A stretch of DNA of 64,000 bases. Origin: Osmia lignaria lignaria. Taxonomy: Eukaryota; Arthropoda; Insecta; Hymenoptera; Megachilidae. The stretch's first letter is position 1, and the number at the start of each line of letters is the position of its first letter. Shown piece after piece: positions 61,423 through 64,000 of this stretch. Location: positions 2,916,501-2,980,500 of the forward strand of contig NC_135044.1 of assembly GCF_051020975.1 (NCBI RefSeq). The letters run 5' to 3'. Below the pieces are notes generated by a model, which ran no database searches, had not been told where the DNA came from, and saw nothing but the letters and a program-made list of their open reading frames with translations. Made by a program: the position numbers and the translations under genes.

Positions 61423-62796
61423 TAATAATAAAACATCAGAGCAAAAAGGTCAGGAACATATAATGAATTGTAAATTAGAAGACACCTTGTTTTTAGCCCC
61501 GGAAGAAATTCCAAGTAATCAGGTTTCAATATCAAATTTTCTTATGTTCGCTCATTTTAAACAAGCTATATATACATGAATTCGATCAGGAGACACGCGA
61601 AAGGTTTCTCGAAGGTAAAAAGGGGCTAAAAGACTTAGGTGAGCGAGAACGATACTCATGTTAACACGTGCAGATTTCCGAGACGCTGACAAGGCTTCGT
61701 CGTCTCCGGTTGCCAGATTGAAATGATTGTCCCGGTGTATATGGTACACACGGTAAGAGGATTTACGGATCATTCTGTCGAGTAAACTTCAGTCTAGAAA
61801 CCTGCATCGGTAAACACCGAGTATCACGACTCTTCTTCCTTCTGTCTAACAATGACAAGCAGCGTTAACCTTTTCTATCGCTGATTAATAAACCCTTTGA
61901 TACCTTCTATTATTAACTAAAAAGCAATCAACAGATATTTAGGAAAGATGGTGATGTAATACATAATTAAGAACTGCATTTAGCCCATCTCTAAAGATCT
62001 AAAGTCAGGAAATTACCTAGCGGCTGCTGTAGCCTTCTTCTACCACCCTAAGATACTTGGAGAAATCTTGTAGGATACGCTGTTTGAATACTTCCGGAAG
62101 TATTGTTCTAGATTACTTTTTCGAAGTTCAAAGCCAGTTAGAGTCTTAAACCGAGGAGCGCGAACTTAATATCACCGGTGGATATTGGCCCCGTCGTTTT
62201 CGAGCATGTTAATCCGGATAACTCGAGCAGTCTGCCGGCTGCGCTCGAGAATTAATCGGTGTGTAATGTCCCGTTAATTACTGTCGAGCCGGGGAGAATT
62301 GTTAATTTTGACGGGGACGAGTATGGGAATGAATAGCATTCGCGCGACCTGCTTTTGTGGAGTAGAGGCTTCACCTATAGTGGAGCATGAGGGAAGTAGG
62401 TATAATAACAAGTGCTGCTGCGAATTTACACACTGATTCGGTCCACGAATGGGAAGGGGTTAGGTTTGTAATAAGGAAGTAATAAAGTCGAGCATACAAT
62501 TCGTTCGTTTACCGAACGTTCAATTTGGCGAATGTTAGAAACACTCCTCGGTGAAATAGTAAATATTTGAAATTAATATGAACAAAATTAATTAACAAAT
62601 TAATTGGAGTATATAGAAAGATTATTATTTCTCTCAATTAGAAAATTCTCAAAAAGGTTTTGTGCTATTCACTTATAGTTCAAGATTAGTAACGGGTAAA
62701 TAATCTTGATTTAAAAAAGATGATAAATAAATAATTAAGTTTCTCTAACGGCAAAGTACCTGGTAAATAATACGTGAAATCTCATCGTGGTAGAAA

Positions 62797-62991
62797 ATGA
62801 AACCTCAAGACAGAACTCAAAAACAGCAGTTGGTTGACAGAATAAATAAAGTACGGAAAGGAGGAAGAGCGACAACTTCCTACAGGAACAGGGATTCTTT
62901 CCGGTTTCAAGAACGACAGACGGTTAACAGACAATCACTATCATCAAGAGACAGGAATTCTTTTTGGATAGAGCTTCGTGCACGCTCTTAA
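62797..62991 (+). CDS. Hypothetical basic 64-residue ORF
   Basis: ATG in a favourable context (GTAGAAAATG) opens a highly charged frame (MKPQDRTQKQQLVDRINKV...). It contains two related segments, YRNRDSF and SRDRNSF, and stops at TAA. No signal peptide, membrane segment or domain is recognised and no splice sites frame it. Its length is within chance range for this window. It is listed only for its unusual composition. Confidence 0.12.
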   Translation: MKPQDRTQKQQLVDRINKVRKGGRATTSYRNRDSFRFQERQTVNRQSLSSRDRNSFWIELRARS

Positions 62992-63340
62992 GAATAATTT
63001 CCTGTTCGAGGTGAATCAATACCGGCTGTAATTAGGCAAACAATAAGTACCTACACGCGAATCGATAAAATTAATAGATATTTTAAATAATTACGAGTGG
63101 TCATTGCAGAACTCGATAAACCCAGCTGAATGCCGGGTTCATCCTGTGAAATTAAACGCGTCAAAACCATTCGAAGCATTGATTGATTAACTCGATGAGA
63201 TATCGGGGACAGAATTTCGATAACGACGAAAACCACGAGTACTACGGCGAGGGGAGACGAGGGGGTTCGATCCCCTAATACGTTGGAAACGAGACGGGAA
63301 CTTTCGGAGAAAACGAAAACGCCCTACAGAAGCGAATTAA

Positions 63341-63396
63341 ATTGTTCTTTGTTTCAGGTAATGGCCGCGCGAAATGAAGCTCTGGGTAAACAGAGG
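63341..63396 (+). promoter_or_regulatory. Candidate second ratchet site / RS-exon
   Basis: TTGTTCTTTGTTTCAG ends at 63357 and is followed directly by GTAATGG, so the acceptor rebuilds a donor (weak at +5). AGAGG/GTGAGC at 63396/63397 supplies a competing downstream donor and defines a 39-nt RS-exon. Splicing the signal-peptide exon into it would give an in-frame TGA within six codons, so stable inclusion would be non-productive. This is typical of an RS-exon that must be removed. It could alternatively be a small 5' exon: it contains ATGs at 63361 and 63374. Confidence 0.4.
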
Positions 63397-64000
63397 GTGA
63401 GCCACATAACTTTATCACCAAATACGTTCCCCACGTTTCCGTATACGTAACTATTTCTTCCCTTCATTCGAGTAAACATGCCTGTCCTTTTAGTTATAAA
63501 GTGATAGTAGGAATAGCAGTGTCATGGATATAACGAGTCATAAATCATAAAATCAATATATGAAGTGATCACAAAGAGAGGGTTATTGAATTGAAATAAA
63601 GGATTTTCTTGCATTAATACTTATTTGCTTCTGAATTACTTGTAAACTCTTTTCTACTATAAATCGGCATAGAAGTGACGAACGATCCTATAATAACTAT
63701 AATATCCCTATTTTTTAAAATTTTAATATATTTCTATTCAAAATGTTAGAATATAATTTATGGAGATTTTTTTTTGAATTATGTATGGAATAGTATGTCA
63801 CGCAAATGATCGCCATTTTCCAGCCTCACAAAATCGAACTCCCGCGGCCGTGCCACCAAAAGGGAGTCTCTCGCTCTGGATTATTGATGATATTCAAAAT
63901 GAAATTCTAGAATTTCGGTTCACAGTAAAAACGTGTGAATCTACAAAATAAATCCTTCGAGATGCATTTTACGAAACATTAAACTTTATAAAGTTATGCA
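63397..64000 (+). other. Intron sequence, nothing recognised
   Basis: AT-rich sequence with a short GC-rich spot at 63838-63880 that has an ACTCCC/GGGAGT inverted pair. No exon is found before the window ends. Confidence 0.4.

Larger units (their letters stand above)
60283..63330 (+). other. Intron sequence upstream of the second ratchet candidate
   Basis: Repeat copy G lies at 61302. Islands of higher complexity occur at 60830-61170 and 62150-62400; the latter contains TTAATCCGGATAA. AACCCTTTT at 61192-61200 and AAAAGGGTT at 61237-61245 form a short inverted pair. No exon is supported. Confidence 0.35.

Noticed and set aside
63262..63276. tRNA T-loop-like sequence (GGGGGTTCGATCCCC)
   Set aside because: A T-arm match only. 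No A-box (TRGYNNARNGG) at the right distance upstream, and no acceptor or anticodon stem can be drawn from the flanks.

Overview
This window looks like nuclear DNA from an insect, most likely a hymenopteran (bee, wasp or ant). It is strongly AT-rich yet has abundant, undepleted CpG. It has no dense coding, no operons and no RNA genes, many short transposon remnants, and metazoan splice signals. The taxon is an inference from composition only. Nearly all open frames have the lengths expected by chance, so I do not call them genes.

Layout. Positions 1-3080 are non-coding 5' flank with a 268-bp foldback element (2506-2773). From 3090 to 3970 there are two GC-richer blocks. The second holds a candidate TATA-less promoter (Inr at 3658, DPE-like at 3687), three short uORFs, and the one coding exon I trust: 3918-3969 on the + strand. 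That exon encodes a 17-residue signal peptide, MIRSWFLIYLFLLAYVQ, and ends in phase 1 at a GT donor. No matching downstream exon is visible, so 3970-64000 is read as the first part of a giant first intron of a secreted or membrane protein gene. Cell-adhesion proteins of the immunoglobulin superfamily often have this architecture, but the identity is not proven here.

The most interesting signal is a possible recursive-splicing (ratchet) system in that intron. At 35171/35172 there is a CTAAT branch-point match, a pyrimidine-rich tract, CAG and then GTAAGA, with a competing donor 63 nt further on. At 63357/63358 there is a second pyrimidine-rich tract, CAG and GTAATG, with a competing donor 39 nt further on. 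The two sites would divide the intron into steps of about 31 and 28 kb.

The rest of the intron holds small non-autonomous DNA transposons and old repeats. These are a Tc1/mariner-like element with TA duplications (59980-60280), a piggyBac-like element with TTAA (53933-54095), and a hAT-like family with one copy carrying an 8-bp target duplication (45556-45709) plus relatives at 9842, 12520 and 41985. A second hAT-like remnant lies at 36032-36135. An apparently unclassified family starting TTAACCCTCGGACG has at least seven copies plus one solo end. There are also a TIR element built around a 64-bp tandem duplication (11207-11529), a 72-bp minisatellite (43523-43666), two pairs of diverged local duplications (27.3/29.0 kb and 35.7/36.6 kb), and several CpG-containing, high-complexity islands that could be intronic enhancers.
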